Shown here piece by piece: positions 7,404 to 15,955 of a stretch of DNA of 19,986 nt. The notes below the pieces were generated by a model. It had not been told where the DNA came from, ran no database searches, and saw only the letters and a list, made by a program, of their open reading frames with translations. Source of the DNA: Lachnoclostridium sp. UBA7097 (GTDB lineage Bacteria; Bacillota; Clostridia; Lachnospirales; Lachnospiraceae); contig DKYP01000089.1 in NCBI GenBank assembly GCA_002499945.1, positions 1-19,986 on the forward strand, in the 5' to 3' direction. A program made the position numbers and the translations under genes. Numbering within the stretch: the stretch's first letter is position 1; the number at the start of each line of letters is the position of its first letter.

Positions 7404-9458
7404 ATGGCAGGCAAAAAACGTATAACCGCTAAATTTAGGAAATTATTATATAATGTAAATATACAGGATACAGAATGGCTTAAGAATGAGGCTTTAAAAA
7501 TAAATGAACCATATATTGATGGAAGGAATTATTCATCAAATATTGAAAAACAGACACGGCCTTCTGCCGATATATGTAAAAGAAAAGACATCGTTATAGG
7601 GAATATACTTAATAAAGGGCATTACAAATTTAATAATGCCCTGTTTATTACTAATCCTTTTGGATATTCACCCCTGTCGGGGCTTCTGGTTTTTAATACA
7701 AATGAACCCTGCAAGGTAAAATACACAATTAAAGGACGTAAACGTTCTGGTGATTATACTAACTGTGATGAAACATTTACTACAAAGCACCAGGTACCTG
7801 TACTTGGATTATATGACGGCTGTATAAATACTATAACATTTTACCTGCTTGACAAGGATAATAATGAATTGCAGAGTAACACAATAAGGGTAAGGTGTTC
7901 AAGGATAGGTGCAGCACTACGTGGCAGCCTGGCAGTTTCTAAACCTGACAAGTCATCACATTTCCTTATGGCTACTGGTGGTTACAGCAGTGTAAACTAT
8001 GCTTTCGACCATAACGGGAATATACGCTGGTATCTTACCATGCCTGTACATCCATATGGTGTGCATATGCTTTCTAATGGCCATATACTTGTACCTGATA
8101 AAAGGATGAGAAGGCCTAACTATGGCAATGCACATTCAGTTATTGCATATGAAATTGATTTGCTGGGGCGCATATACAAAAATATTTACCATAAATCAGG
8201 TTTCCACCACTGGGCAGTTTCTAAAGAAAATGATGGCAACTTCCTGATTGCAACAAGTTCAATGGACGATACCTATATGGAAAATACCATTGATGAACTT
8301 GATAAAAACACTGGCGGTGTTTTAAGGTCTGTAAATGCCAACCATCTTTTTGACAAGACATATGTAACCAGGTATGACTGGGCGCATATAAATTCATTTG
8401 AATATATCCCGGAAGAAGATGCTGTAATAGCTTCTTACCGTAATATACACACAATAGCTAAAATAAGCCTTAAGAGTAATGAAATAATATGGATTCTTGC
8501 CAATCCTGTTTTTTATAAAAATACAAAACAGGAAGACAAAGTTTTAACACCTGGCGGGGATACAAAGTGGTTCTTCCAGCAGCATGGTGTTAAAATCCTT
8601 AAACGTTTTAATGAAAATGGCAACAGGAAAATCCAGATTGCATTTTTTGATAACCATACAGCAAACCGAAGGCCTGTTAAATACTTTGATAATGTCCAGA
8701 AATCCAACCTTATGGTATTTACAATTGATGAAACTAATATGTCTGCACATATGGACAAGTTTATTCCTGTACCACTTTCAATCACACGTTCAAATGTAGA
8801 GTTTGATGAACAAAATAACTGCATTTACGCCATGTGTGCCAATATAAAAGATGAAGAAATAAAAAGCCGTGCTAAAATCCTTGGTTATAATTACAGCACC
8901 AACGAATGTGTTACAGACATTTCATGTAATAACGACTTCTTTGTTGCAAAATTCCTGGATTTTGACCTTTCTACTATAAGAAGTACCACGGAAGAAGAAG
9001 ACGCGCCATTATATATTGGCAAATTGTACAGCCCTGTAGCCATAGAAAAGCTTCCTGGTAATTTTGACAAAGACAATTTACTTCCTGCCAATATCCTGAA
9101 AAAGAGGCTTTCATTCTCCCTCTCAGGGAATATATTACAGATATCATGTAAAGACCATACTGTACAAAAAGTATTTTTATATAATGACAATGCTGTTTTT
9201 GCGCAGTATTTTGATGATACAACACAGCTTACTAAAATTTTTAAAGACCATATTTATACTATTTCAATCCCACTGGAAGATATTGATAAAGGAAAATACC
9301 AGATTGCAATAGAATACATTGCACCTAATAACACTGGTAATGAGACTGGAGGAGATACTGTACCTGGTAATGATAACAGTGATGAAACTGGAAATATTGA
9401 AAATAATACTAACAATTCCGGATTATTTAATACTAATTACTGGATAAAGATACAATAA
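7404..9458 (+). CDS. Arylsulfate sulfotransferase (AssT) family protein without signal peptide
   Basis: AssT enzymes move sulfate from one phenolic sulfate ester to another phenol by a PAPS-independent ping-pong mechanism on a six-bladed propeller. The 684-residue product appears to have an N-terminal beta/Ig-like domain (about 60-165) and then the propeller. Candidate active-site residues line up with those of the E. coli enzyme (His252, His356, Arg374, His436): H268/H269 in GFHHWAVS, H328 in DWAHINSFEY, R346 in ASYRNIH and H394 in FQQHGVKIL. The start at 7404 is chosen because AGGAGG (7389-7394) lies nine bases before it; the ATG at 7395 abuts that site. An in-frame stop at 7383 rules out a longer N-terminus. 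No hydrophobic leader is seen, unlike the periplasmic enzymes. The C-terminal 45 residues are low-complexity (Asn/Thr/Gly/Asp). It is the only rightward gene here. Substrates are unknown. Confidence 0.8.
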   Translation: MAGKKRITAKFRKLLYNVNIQDTEWLKNEALKINEPYIDGRNYSSNIEKQTRPSADICKRKDIVIGNILNKGHYKFNNALFITNPFGYSPLSGLLVFNTNEPCKVKYTIKGRKRSGDYTNCDETFTTKHQVPVLGLYDGCINTITFYLLDKDNNELQSNTIRVRCSRIGAALRGSLAVSKPDKSSHFLMATGGYSSVNYAFDHNGNIRWYLTMPVHPYGVHMLSNGHILVPDKRMRRPNYGNAHSVIAYEIDLLGRIYKNIYHKSGFHHWAVSKENDGNFLIATSSMDDTYMENTIDELDKNTGGVLRSVNANHLFDKTYVTRYDWAHINSFEYIPEEDAVIASYRNIHTIAKISLKSNEIIWILANPVFYKNTKQEDKVLTPGGDTKWFFQQHGVKILKRFNENGNRKIQIAFFDNHTANRRPVKYFDNVQKSNLMVFTIDETNMSAHMDKFIPVPLSITRSNVEFDEQNNCIYAMCANIKDEEIKSRAKILGYNYSTNECVTDISCNNDFFVAKFLDFDLSTIRSTTEEEDAPLYIGKLYSPVAIEKLPGNFDKDNLLPANILKKRLSFSLSGNILQISCKDHTVQKVFLYNDNAVFAQYFDDTTQLTKIFKDHIYTISIPLEDIDKGKYQIAIEYIAPNNTGNETGGDTVPGNDNSDETGNIENNTNNSGLFNTNYWIKIQ

Positions 9459-9464
9459 AAATAT

Positions 9465-9513
9465 ATAACATAAAAAAGCTGTCTGCATAATACAGACAGC
9501 TTTTTTATGTTAT
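9465..9513. terminator. Bidirectional intrinsic terminator
   Basis: A perfect inverted repeat with 21-base arms (9465-9485 and 9493-9513) surrounds a seven-base loop. The GC-containing core GCTGTCTG/CAGACAGC is flanked by A6 on one side and T6 on the other, so it terminates transcription in both directions. It serves the rightward arylsulfotransferase-like gene and the leftward MATE gene, whose stop codon (9505-9507) lies within one arm. Confidence 0.93.
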
Positions 9514-10911
9514 CCCATGCATCCATTTCTCCCTGTAAAGACGCACTATAAAAATAATCCCACGGAAGCATAATTCTATGCACATTGCAATCCATGCCCC
9601 TTTTAAGCCCATTTCCTTAGTTAATATTATGGCAAGTGTAATACGCACAAACCATATGCTAAAGAAATTCATCATGCTTGGTACCAGTGTATCCCCTGCC
9701 CCACGGAATGCACCAGCAGCTACAATGGATGCACCATACATAGGCTCTGCAAAAGCTTCTATCCGCAGTACCTGTACCCCAAGACGGCGTATTGCCCTGT
9801 CTGGTGTAAGCAGTGCCATCATTGCTGGTGCGGCAAAAAACATTGCTGCACCGGTTACTGACATACTGGCAACTCCAAACCATACAGTCATTCTTGCAAA
9901 CTTCCTTGCCAGTTCCCTGCGCCCTGCACCTATGCTTTGCCCCGCAAGCGTTGCTGCCGCTTCCCCTATTCCATAACCCGGCATATAGCAAAGGCTTTCT
10001 GCTGTAATTGCAAATGAATTTGCAGCAATTGATACAGACCCAAGCGGCGCAACTATCCTTGTGGAAACTACCATAGCACCGCACATCATAAGGTTTTCCC
10101 AGCCAATAGGAAGGGCAAGCTTTACAGCCCTGCATACACATTCCTTATGCGGCCTCCAGCTTTCATGCCGTTTTACCTTAAAAATTTCTGATTTAAAACA
10201 TAAAAACCCCATCATAAGTATTGCCACAACAACCTGTGAAAACGCTGTCCCTAGCGCTGCACCTGCAACACCCAGTCCTGCACCTGGCATTAATATATTA
10301 ATTCCTGCTATGTATATATGCCTTGACGGGAAAATTAGCAGGAAATTAAATAACACATCTAAAATGCACATCAAAATATTAAGCATCCCCGGCACTTTCA
10401 TATTGCCGCTGCACTGCAAAAGTCCGCCTGCAAGGCGGTTAAGCTGTACAGCTGGAAGCGACAGCACATATATTATAAAATAATACCTTGCATCATTTTG
10501 TATTTCCTTAGCCCCGCCAAGCCAGACAGGAAGATACTTGCCTGTTATAACACCTGCCACAACTAAAAACATGCTGGCTGTTAAAGCAGTAACAACTGCC
10601 TGGCGCATAATGCTTCTTGCGTCTTTAATCCTTCCGCCGCCAATACTTTGCGCCGCCTGTATTGAAAAACCAGAAGAAACAGCACCACATACACCTCCGA
10701 AAAGCCATGTGGAACTTGATACAAGCCCGATTGAAGCAGAGGCATTGGCACCAAGGCTTCCAGCCATAGAAGCATCTGTATACTGCATAATAACAGAAGT
10801 TACCTGTGCCATAATTGCAGGAATACTAAGAAAAAAAACAAGCTGGAACTGCTCATTTCCTGACAGCTTAGCCCCGCTTTTTACCTTATCAAGCAAATCC
10901 CCACTTAACAT
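9505..10911 (-). CDS. MATE family multidrug/sodium efflux transporter
   Basis: An integral membrane protein of the multidrug and toxic compound extrusion family, which exports organic cations or other compounds in exchange for sodium or protons. The 468 residues and the many hydrophobic segments fit twelve helices in two MatE repeats. Typical stretches are FFLSIPAIMAQ (about 26-36), QYTDASMAGSLG (about 43-54) and, in the second half, ALPIGWENLMMCGAMVVSTRI and AFRGAGDTLVPSM. The start at 10911 is preferred over an in-frame GTG at 10941 because a GGAGG lies five bases upstream of it. A possible extended -10 (TGTTATATT on the minus strand, TATATT at 10970-10965) lies upstream, but no good -35 is seen. 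The substrate is not predictable. The stop codon is inside the shared terminator. Confidence 0.93.
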   Translation of the reverse strand: MLSGDLLDKVKSGAKLSGNEQFQLVFFLSIPAIMAQVTSVIMQYTDASMAGSLGANASASIGLVSSSTWLFGGVCGAVSSGFSIQAAQSIGGGRIKDARSIMRQAVVTALTASMFLVVAGVITGKYLPVWLGGAKEIQNDARYYFIIYVLSLPAVQLNRLAGGLLQCSGNMKVPGMLNILMCILDVLFNFLLIFPSRHIYIAGINILMPGAGLGVAGAALGTAFSQVVVAILMMGFLCFKSEIFKVKRHESWRPHKECVCRAVKLALPIGWENLMMCGAMVVSTRIVAPLGSVSIAANSFAITAESLCYMPGYGIGEAAATLAGQSIGAGRRELARKFARMTVWFGVASMSVTGAAMFFAAPAMMALLTPDRAIRRLGVQVLRIEAFAEPMYGASIVAAGAFRGAGDTLVPSMMNFFSIWFVRITLAIILTKEMGLKGAWIAMCIELCFRGIIFIVRLYREKWMHGIT

Positions 10912-11022
10912 AAAAACCTCCAGCTTGTAAAATATTTGCACCTGCCCCGTTTGCCAGTTTTGCTAATATAACAAAAAATTTAATGCCAGCATTATGTAAA
11001 ATGTTTTCCATCAAAGTCCAGG

Positions 11023-11197
11023 ACATGCAGCAGTGTTTCCATGTTTCATGTAAAAGGCACTGCAGAGCCGCTGGTGCTTAAGCCCTGTATTCAATGCTTC
11101 AAAGGTTTTTTTGAAGCATAAGGGCTTTATGCATCCATTGCGTGCGATGCCGTAGCGGAAGCGTGCCTTTGAATGAAACATGGAAACCTGCGCATGT
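11023..11197. repeat. Large nested palindromic element between alaS and the MATE gene
   Basis: Most of the 316-base gap between the MATE start and the alaS stop folds back on itself. Paired arms from outside inward are ACATGC (11023-11028) with GCATGT (11192-11197); a 15-base perfect arm 11035-11049 with 11173-11187; AAAGGCAC (11053-11060) with GTGCCTTT (11163-11170); CCGCT (11068-11072) with AGCGG (11154-11158); AAGCCCT (11080-11086) with AGGGCTT (11121-11127); and ATGCTTCAAA (11094-11103) with TTTGAAGCAT (11110-11119). The stretch 11128-11153 is an unpaired or separately folded insertion. No coding frame is convincing, and no T-run follows on either strand. It may be a MITE-like or other interspersed palindrome, or a structured RNA. 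Confidence 0.7.
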
Positions 11198-11227
11198 ACA
11201 TAACCTGTAAAATTAAACCATTTATAT

Positions 11228-13882
11228 TTATGCTGTCTGTTTTGCCACAATCTCTGCTGCTTTTTTAATAGCATCTGGTATACCTGCCGGGTTCTTTCCC
11301 CCTGCCTGTGCCATATTAGGACGTCCGCCGCCGCCACCGCCAACAAGTGCTGCAATTTCTTTTATAAGGTTGCCAGCATGTGCCCCTTTTGCCATAGCCT
11401 GTCCTGTTGCCATTGCAAGCAGTGAAACTTTCCCGCCTGCCTGTGAAGCAAGGACAACTACCCCTTCACCAATTTTTGTTTTCATCTGGTCGCCAAGGTT
11501 TCTAAGCCCGTTCATATCAACATCAGGTACAGACATTGCAAGCAGCTTTATTCCATTAATCTCCTGTATCTGGCTGTCTGCATCCCCTGCTGCCTCATTG
11601 GCAAGCTTTGCCTTAAGCTTTTCATTTTCACTGTGGAGTGATTTAATCTCCTCCTGCATTGACTGTATTTTCTTAGAAAGCTGTGATGGTTCTGATTTAG
11701 CGGCCTTTGAAGCCTTATAAAGTTCATTTTCAATATTATTAAAATATTTTATAAGCCCTGCCCCTGTAAGTGCCTCTATACGCCTTACACCAGCAGCAAC
11801 ACCGCTTTCTGAAATTATCTTCATATATGAGATAACACTTGTATTTGGAACATGTGTACCACCACAAAGTTCTGTACTGAAATCCCCCATACGGACAACC
11901 CTTACATTATCACCGTATTTTTCACCAAAAAGTGCCATTGCGCCAGTTTTTTTAGCTTCTTCAATACCCATTACATCTGTTCTTACTTCAAGCCCTGCGG
12001 CAATCTGGCTGTTTACCAAATCTTCTACTTTCTGGATTTCTTCCGGTGTCATTGCTGAGAAATGTGAAAAGTCAAAACGGAGCCTGTCTGCATCTACATA
12101 TGAACCAGCCTGTTCAACATGTGTGCCAAGCACCATACGGAGTGCCTTCTGTAAAAGGTGGGTTGCACTGTGGTTTTTAGCTGTAGACATACGGTTTTCA
12201 CTGTTTACTTCAAGTGTCACAGTATCACCAGTTTTAAACATTCCCTTTGTAACTGTGCCAACATGCCCGGTTTTTCCTCCCTGGAGGTTTACCACATCTG
12301 TTACAAGAAATTCATTGTCCCCTGCCTTAATAATCCCAATATCTGCCTGCTGCCCGCCCATTGTTGCATAAAATGGTGTCTGGCTTGTAATAATTGTACC
12401 CCTGTCACCATCTGCCAGTGCCTGTACAACCTCTGTTTCTGTTGTTAAAGCTGTTATTACTGAATCTGATACAAGTCTTTCATATCCTGTAAATTCTGTT
12501 ACAAGTGATGTGTCAAGCTGCTGGTATACAGTTTCTTCTGCACCCATATAATTAGTGGTTTTATGTGCATCATGTGCTGTTTTCTTCTGTTCTTCCATTG
12601 CTGCCTTAAAACCAGCTTCATCTACAGAATAACCCTTTTCACCAAGTATTTCTGTTGTAAGGTCAAGCGGGAAACCATATGTGTCATATAACTTAAACGC
12701 ATCCCCGCCAGGAAGTTCCCTGTTTCCTGATTCTTCCATTTTCTTCTGCATTTCATTAAGTATATTAAGCCCCTGGTCTATTGTTTTGTCAAACTTATCT
12801 TCTTCCTGTGAAAGCACATTAAGGATAAATTCCTTCTTTTCATCAAGCTCAGGATAACCATCTTTTGATTCATTAATAACTGTCTGTGCAAGCTCTGCCA
12901 TAAACTGGTTATTTATGCCAAGTTTGCGTCCGTGGCGTACTGCACGCCTTATAAGGCGGCGGAGTACATACCCCCTGCCATTATTTGATGGCATAATCCC
13001 GTCAGAAACCATAAAGGTTGATGAACGTATATGGTCTGTAACCAGCCGTATTGAAATATCCTTTATCTCATCAGAGTGGTAATTAACGCCTGCAAGTGAA
13101 CAGATTTTATCACGTATCGCCTTCATAGTGTCAATATCAAATACAGAATCAACCTCCTGTACTATAACCGCAAGACGTTCAAGCCCCATTCCTGTATCAA
13201 TATTTTTATTTTCAAGTTCCTTATAATTACCATGCCCGTCACCGTCAAACTGTGTAAATACATTATTCCAGACTTCCATATACCTGTCACAGTCACAGCC
13301 AACCTTGCAGCCTGGTTTGCCACATCCATACTGTTCCCCCCTGTCATAATAAATTTCAGAACAAGGGCCACACGGGCCTGCGCCATGCTCCCAGAAATTA
13401 TCACATTCCCCGTTCTCATCACGGTAAAAACGTGTAATTTTTTCTGCCGGTACGCCGATTTCATCAGTCCATATATTAAATGCCTCATCATCTTCACCAT
13501 AAACTGACGGGTAAAGACGCTCTGGCTCTAATCCAATTATTTTTGTAAGAAATTCCCATGACCAGGCAATAGCTTCATGCTTAAAATAATCACCAAAAGA
13601 GAAATTGCCAAGCATTTCAAAAAATGTAAGATGGCGTGCTGTCTTTCCTACATTTTCAATATCCACTGTCCGGACACACTTCTGGCATGTCGCTACACGT
13701 TTCTTTGGTGGTATTTCCTGCCCTGTAAAATACGGTTTAAGAGGTGCCATTCCCGCCATTATAAGCAATGAGCTGTTATCATTATGTGGAACAAGGGAAA
13801 AGCTTTTCATTACAAGATGTTCCTTGCCCTCAAAAAAACTAAGATACATTTTACGAAGTTCATTTACACTGTACTTTTTCAT
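11228..13882 (-). CDS. alaS: Alanyl-tRNA synthetase
   Basis: A cytoplasmic class II aminoacyl-tRNA synthetase that charges tRNA-Ala and edits mischarged Ser or Gly. The 884-residue protein is full length. The catalytic core begins MKKYSVNELRKMYLSFF and includes the class II motifs around RTVDIENVGK and HLTFFEMLGNFSFGDYF (from 84). The editing domain has the zinc ligands H571 and H575 in NHSATHLL and C673 and H677 in CGGTHVPN. A coiled-coil linker (about 730-765) leads to the glycine-rich C-Ala domain with VGGGGGGRPNMAQAGG (847-862). AAAGAGGT precedes the start at 13882. A consensus promoter overlaps the end of ribF. The leader is only about 70 bases, too short for a T-box riboswitch. Confidence 0.97.
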   Translation of the reverse strand: MKKYSVNELRKMYLSFFEGKEHLVMKSFSLVPHNDNSSLLIMAGMAPLKPYFTGQEIPPKKRVATCQKCVRTVDIENVGKTARHLTFFEMLGNFSFGDYFKHEAIAWSWEFLTKIIGLEPERLYPSVYGEDDEAFNIWTDEIGVPAEKITRFYRDENGECDNFWEHGAGPCGPCSEIYYDRGEQYGCGKPGCKVGCDCDRYMEVWNNVFTQFDGDGHGNYKELENKNIDTGMGLERLAVIVQEVDSVFDIDTMKAIRDKICSLAGVNYHSDEIKDISIRLVTDHIRSSTFMVSDGIMPSNNGRGYVLRRLIRRAVRHGRKLGINNQFMAELAQTVINESKDGYPELDEKKEFILNVLSQEEDKFDKTIDQGLNILNEMQKKMEESGNRELPGGDAFKLYDTYGFPLDLTTEILGEKGYSVDEAGFKAAMEEQKKTAHDAHKTTNYMGAEETVYQQLDTSLVTEFTGYERLVSDSVITALTTETEVVQALADGDRGTIITSQTPFYATMGGQQADIGIIKAGDNEFLVTDVVNLQGGKTGHVGTVTKGMFKTGDTVTLEVNSENRMSTAKNHSATHLLQKALRMVLGTHVEQAGSYVDADRLRFDFSHFSAMTPEEIQKVEDLVNSQIAAGLEVRTDVMGIEEAKKTGAMALFGEKYGDNVRVVRMGDFSTELCGGTHVPNTSVISYMKIISESGVAAGVRRIEALTGAGLIKYFNNIENELYKASKAAKSEPSQLSKKIQSMQEEIKSLHSENEKLKAKLANEAAGDADSQIQEINGIKLLAMSVPDVDMNGLRNLGDQMKTKIGEGVVVLASQAGGKVSLLAMATGQAMAKGAHAGNLIKEIAALVGGGGGGRPNMAQAGGKNPAGIPDAIKKAAEIVAKQTA

Positions 13883-13957
13883 ATCTTACCTCTTTCCTAT
13901 GCAAAGCTTATATATACGTAAGCTATACATAAATACTGTAATATTTTATGATATCCA

Positions 13958-13986
13958 ATTATAGGTTAATGGATATTTTATGTCAA
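13958..13986 (-). promoter_or_regulatory. Perfect-consensus promoter for alaS
   Basis: On the minus strand TTGACA (13986-13981), exactly 17 bases, and TATAAT (13963-13958) match the sigma-A consensus at all twelve positions. The -35 box overlaps the ribF TGA stop codon. Predicted start of transcription is near 13951, giving a leader of about 70 bases. alaS can therefore be expressed independently of the upstream operon. Confidence 0.85.
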
Positions 13987-14888
13987 TAATTCCTTAATAA
14001 TTCTGCTGCCCTCTTTTTATCACGCTCCATCTGCGCCTTAAGCTGCCATACATCTGGAAATTTCTTTTCAGGACGTAAAAATTCGTGGAATTCAACAAAT
14101 ATGCCACGTCCATATATATCTTTTTCAAAGTCAAGTATACATGTTTCCACAACTGTCCTGTCTGACCCGACTGTAGGTTTCCTGCCAATGTTGGTTACTG
14201 ACGGGTAACGCCTGCCACCCATTACAAGTGTAGTTGCATATACACCTGGTGGCAGAAGCACTTTTCCTTCCCACGGGAAAATATTGGCAGTAGGCATATC
14301 AAGCCTGCGCCCAAGTGCATTGCCATGTACCACAGTACCTTCTATAAAATAAGTCTTTCCAAGAAGTTTATTAGCACTTTTTATATCCCCTTCTTCAATT
14401 TTCTTTCTTATAAGTGTACTGCTTATAACCCCGTCTTCTGAGGACATTTTATTAAATATTTTAACTTTATATCCATATCTGGCAGCAAACGATTTAAGCA
14501 TCCCTGCATTTCCACGCCTGTCCTTTCCAAAGCAGAAATCCGTCCCAACGCATATAAACCTTGCGTCCATTTTTTCTATAAGAAACTTCTCTATAAAATC
14601 TTCTGGTTCCATATTTTTTGTTTCTTCATTAAATGGAAATAAAACTGTCCTTTTTATGCCTATATCCTTAAGAACCATCTGTTTTTCTTTCCAGGAATAA
14701 ATAAACTTCCCCTGTGTCTTTTCACTTTCAGTATAATCTATGCCAAAGGTAAAGACTGTGGGGGTTAATTCTTTTTGCTTAAGTATTTCATTTAATAAAA
14801 GCCTGTGCCCGAGATGTATGCCATCAAACTTGCCAAGTGACACAGCGCTGTTTTCTATCTTAAAATCCGTTCCTTTAAGGATTTCCAT
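13983..14888 (-). CDS. ribF: Bifunctional riboflavin kinase / FAD synthetase
   Basis: The enzyme phosphorylates riboflavin to FMN and adenylylates FMN to FAD in the cytoplasm. The 301 residues are typical. The N-terminal nucleotidyltransferase domain has GKFDGIHLGH (19-28), GTDFCFGKDRRGN (115-127) and ISSTLIR (155-161). The C-terminal riboflavin-kinase domain has LGRRLDMPTAN (192-202) with the PTAN motif, then TNIGRKPTV and the catalytic glutamate E248 in VVETCILDF. GGAGGG lies eleven bases upstream of the start at 14888. It usually follows truB closely; here two glycosyltransferase-type genes and a 125-base gap separate them. No FMN riboswitch is recognisable upstream. Confidence 0.96.
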   Translation of the reverse strand: MEILKGTDFKIENSAVSLGKFDGIHLGHRLLLNEILKQKELTPTVFTFGIDYTESEKTQGKFIYSWKEKQMVLKDIGIKRTVLFPFNEETKNMEPEDFIEKFLIEKMDARFICVGTDFCFGKDRRGNAGMLKSFAARYGYKVKIFNKMSSEDGVISSTLIRKKIEEGDIKSANKLLGKTYFIEGTVVHGNALGRRLDMPTANIFPWEGKVLLPPGVYATTLVMGGRRYPSVTNIGRKPTVGSDRTVVETCILDFEKDIYGRGIFVEFHEFLRPEKKFPDVWQLKAQMERDKKRAAELLRNY

Positions 14889-14933
14889 ATTTAACCAAAC
14901 CCTCCATTTGTAATATTATGTCACTTCACCTAT

Positions 14934-14989
14934 GGTATTTGGAATAGATAACATATTTCGTGGATTGCCCTGTTCCAGCAGTAAATACC
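14934..14989. repeat. Inverted repeat in the ribF leader
   Basis: GGTATTT (14934-14940) is complementary to AAATACC (14983-14989), with GGAA (14941-14944) and TTCC (14973-14976) extending the stem inward after an internal loop. It sits in the 125-base gap between the GT2 gene and ribF. It lacks a T-run, so it is not an obvious terminator, and it does not match the FMN aptamer as far as I can tell. Confidence 0.35.
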
Positions 14990-15001
14990 AATTCCGCATA
15001 A

Positions 15002-15030
15002 ATATGCTTTTTATTATTTATAAAGCATAT
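15002..15030. repeat. Inverted repeat at the 3' end of the GT2 gene
   Basis: ATATGCTTT (15002-15010) and AAAGCATAT (15022-15030) are perfect nine-base arms around an eleven-base AT-rich loop that contains the GT2 stop codon. Downstream on the minus strand there are only three T in a row, so termination would be weak. It may mark partial termination before ribF. Confidence 0.4.
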
Positions 15031-15955
15031 CTTTTTTATCTTTTGCTGCTTTCTGAATATTCATTTCAAAATCTTGCCTGTTTTTTTGCAAAATAGTCTG
15101 CAATATCATTCCTGCAAAAAATGACTGTATTGCAGCAAGCATTGTAAATCCACATACTATTAAAGTTGGAAAACCTGGAACCATTCCTGTTTTTACATAT
15201 TCAGCCAATACAGGTATAAAAAAAACTAATGAAATTAACGCTAATATAACAGCTATAACACCAAAAAATCCCATAGGTTTGTATGTCTTATAAAGTCTGG
15301 CAATAGTTTTTAATACCTTTAACCCATCCGAATATGTATTTAACTTTGATACACTGTTTTCCGGACGGTCCCTGTAATTTACTATAATGTTTTCAACAGA
15401 CATATTTTTATCAATTGCATGTATGCTCATTTCTGTTTCAATTTCAAATCCCTTAGATAATACAGGAAATGTTTTGACAAATTCATAACTAAAAGCCCTG
15501 TAACCTGTCATAATATCTTTTATGTCACTCTTGAATAAAAAATTAATGCTTTTTCTCACAAGTGAATTGCCAAAATTATGGAATGGTCTTTTATTTTCTG
15601 TAAAATATGTGGAGGAAAGCCTGTCCCCTACTACCATATCTACATTTTTATTAAGAACCAATTCTACCATCTGGCTTGCATATTCTGCTGGATATGTGTC
15701 ATCACCATCTGCCATAATATAACATTCCGCATCAATATCCCTGAACATACGTCTTATAACATTTCCTTTGCCCTGCATATATTCATTACATACTATAGCG
15801 CCAGCCTGGGCAGCTTTTTCTGCTGTATTGTCAGATGAATTATTATTATAAACGTATATAGCTGCATCTGGCAATATTTTTTTAAAATCCATCACAACTT
15901 TTTCTATTGTATTTTCTTCATTATAACAAGGAAGAAGTACTGCAATTTTATCCAT
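15014..15955 (-). CDS. Membrane-anchored family 2 glycosyltransferase (polyprenyl-phosphate sugar synthase-like)
   Basis: GT2 enzymes of this form (DPM1/GtrB-like) move a sugar from a nucleotide donor to polyprenyl phosphate at the inner face of the membrane. With the ATG at 15955 the protein has 313 residues. It has the GT-A start KIAVLLPCYNEENTI, ADGDDTYP (82-89) with the acidic metal-binding motif, GYRAF (151-155), and two C-terminal membrane segments (about 228-250 and 262-288). A longer reading from 15988 is rejected: GGGGAGG lies nine bases before 15955, and the start there matches the family. The start codon overlaps the stop of the upstream membrane protein by eight bases (ATGGATAA), which implies translational coupling. 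The pairing suggests a lipid-linked sugar donor made for that neighbour. The sugar is unknown. Confidence 0.88.
   Translation of the reverse strand: MDKIAVLLPCYNEENTIEKVVMDFKKILPDAAIYVYNNNSSDNTAEKAAQAGAIVCNEYMQGKGNVIRRMFRDIDAECYIMADGDDTYPAEYASQMVELVLNKNVDMVVGDRLSSTYFTENKRPFHNFGNSLVRKSINFLFKSDIKDIMTGYRAFSYEFVKTFPVLSKGFEIETEMSIHAIDKNMSVENIIVNYRDRPENSVSKLNTYSDGLKVLKTIARLYKTYKPMGFFGVIAVILALISLVFFIPVLAEYVKTGMVPGFPTLIVCGFTMLAAIQSFFAGMILQTILQKNRQDFEMNIQKAAKDKKDMLYK

Noticed and set aside
7220..7414. A 64-codon leftward frame in the divergent intergenic region
   Set aside because: It covers the promoter and ribosome binding site of the rightward gene; no family-like pattern or good start.
9659..10141. 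A 160-codon leftward frame inside the MATE gene
   Set aside because: It is a frame-shifted shadow of the transporter: Cys/Trp/Ser-rich, without recognisable domains.
11011..11355. A 114-codon leftward frame across the palindromic element
   Set aside because: It overlaps the C-terminal coding part of alaS in another frame, and its remainder is only the palindrome.
14889..15013. FMN riboswitch upstream of ribF
   Set aside because: The 125-base gap holds only a simple inverted repeat; I do not see the conserved FMN aptamer elements.
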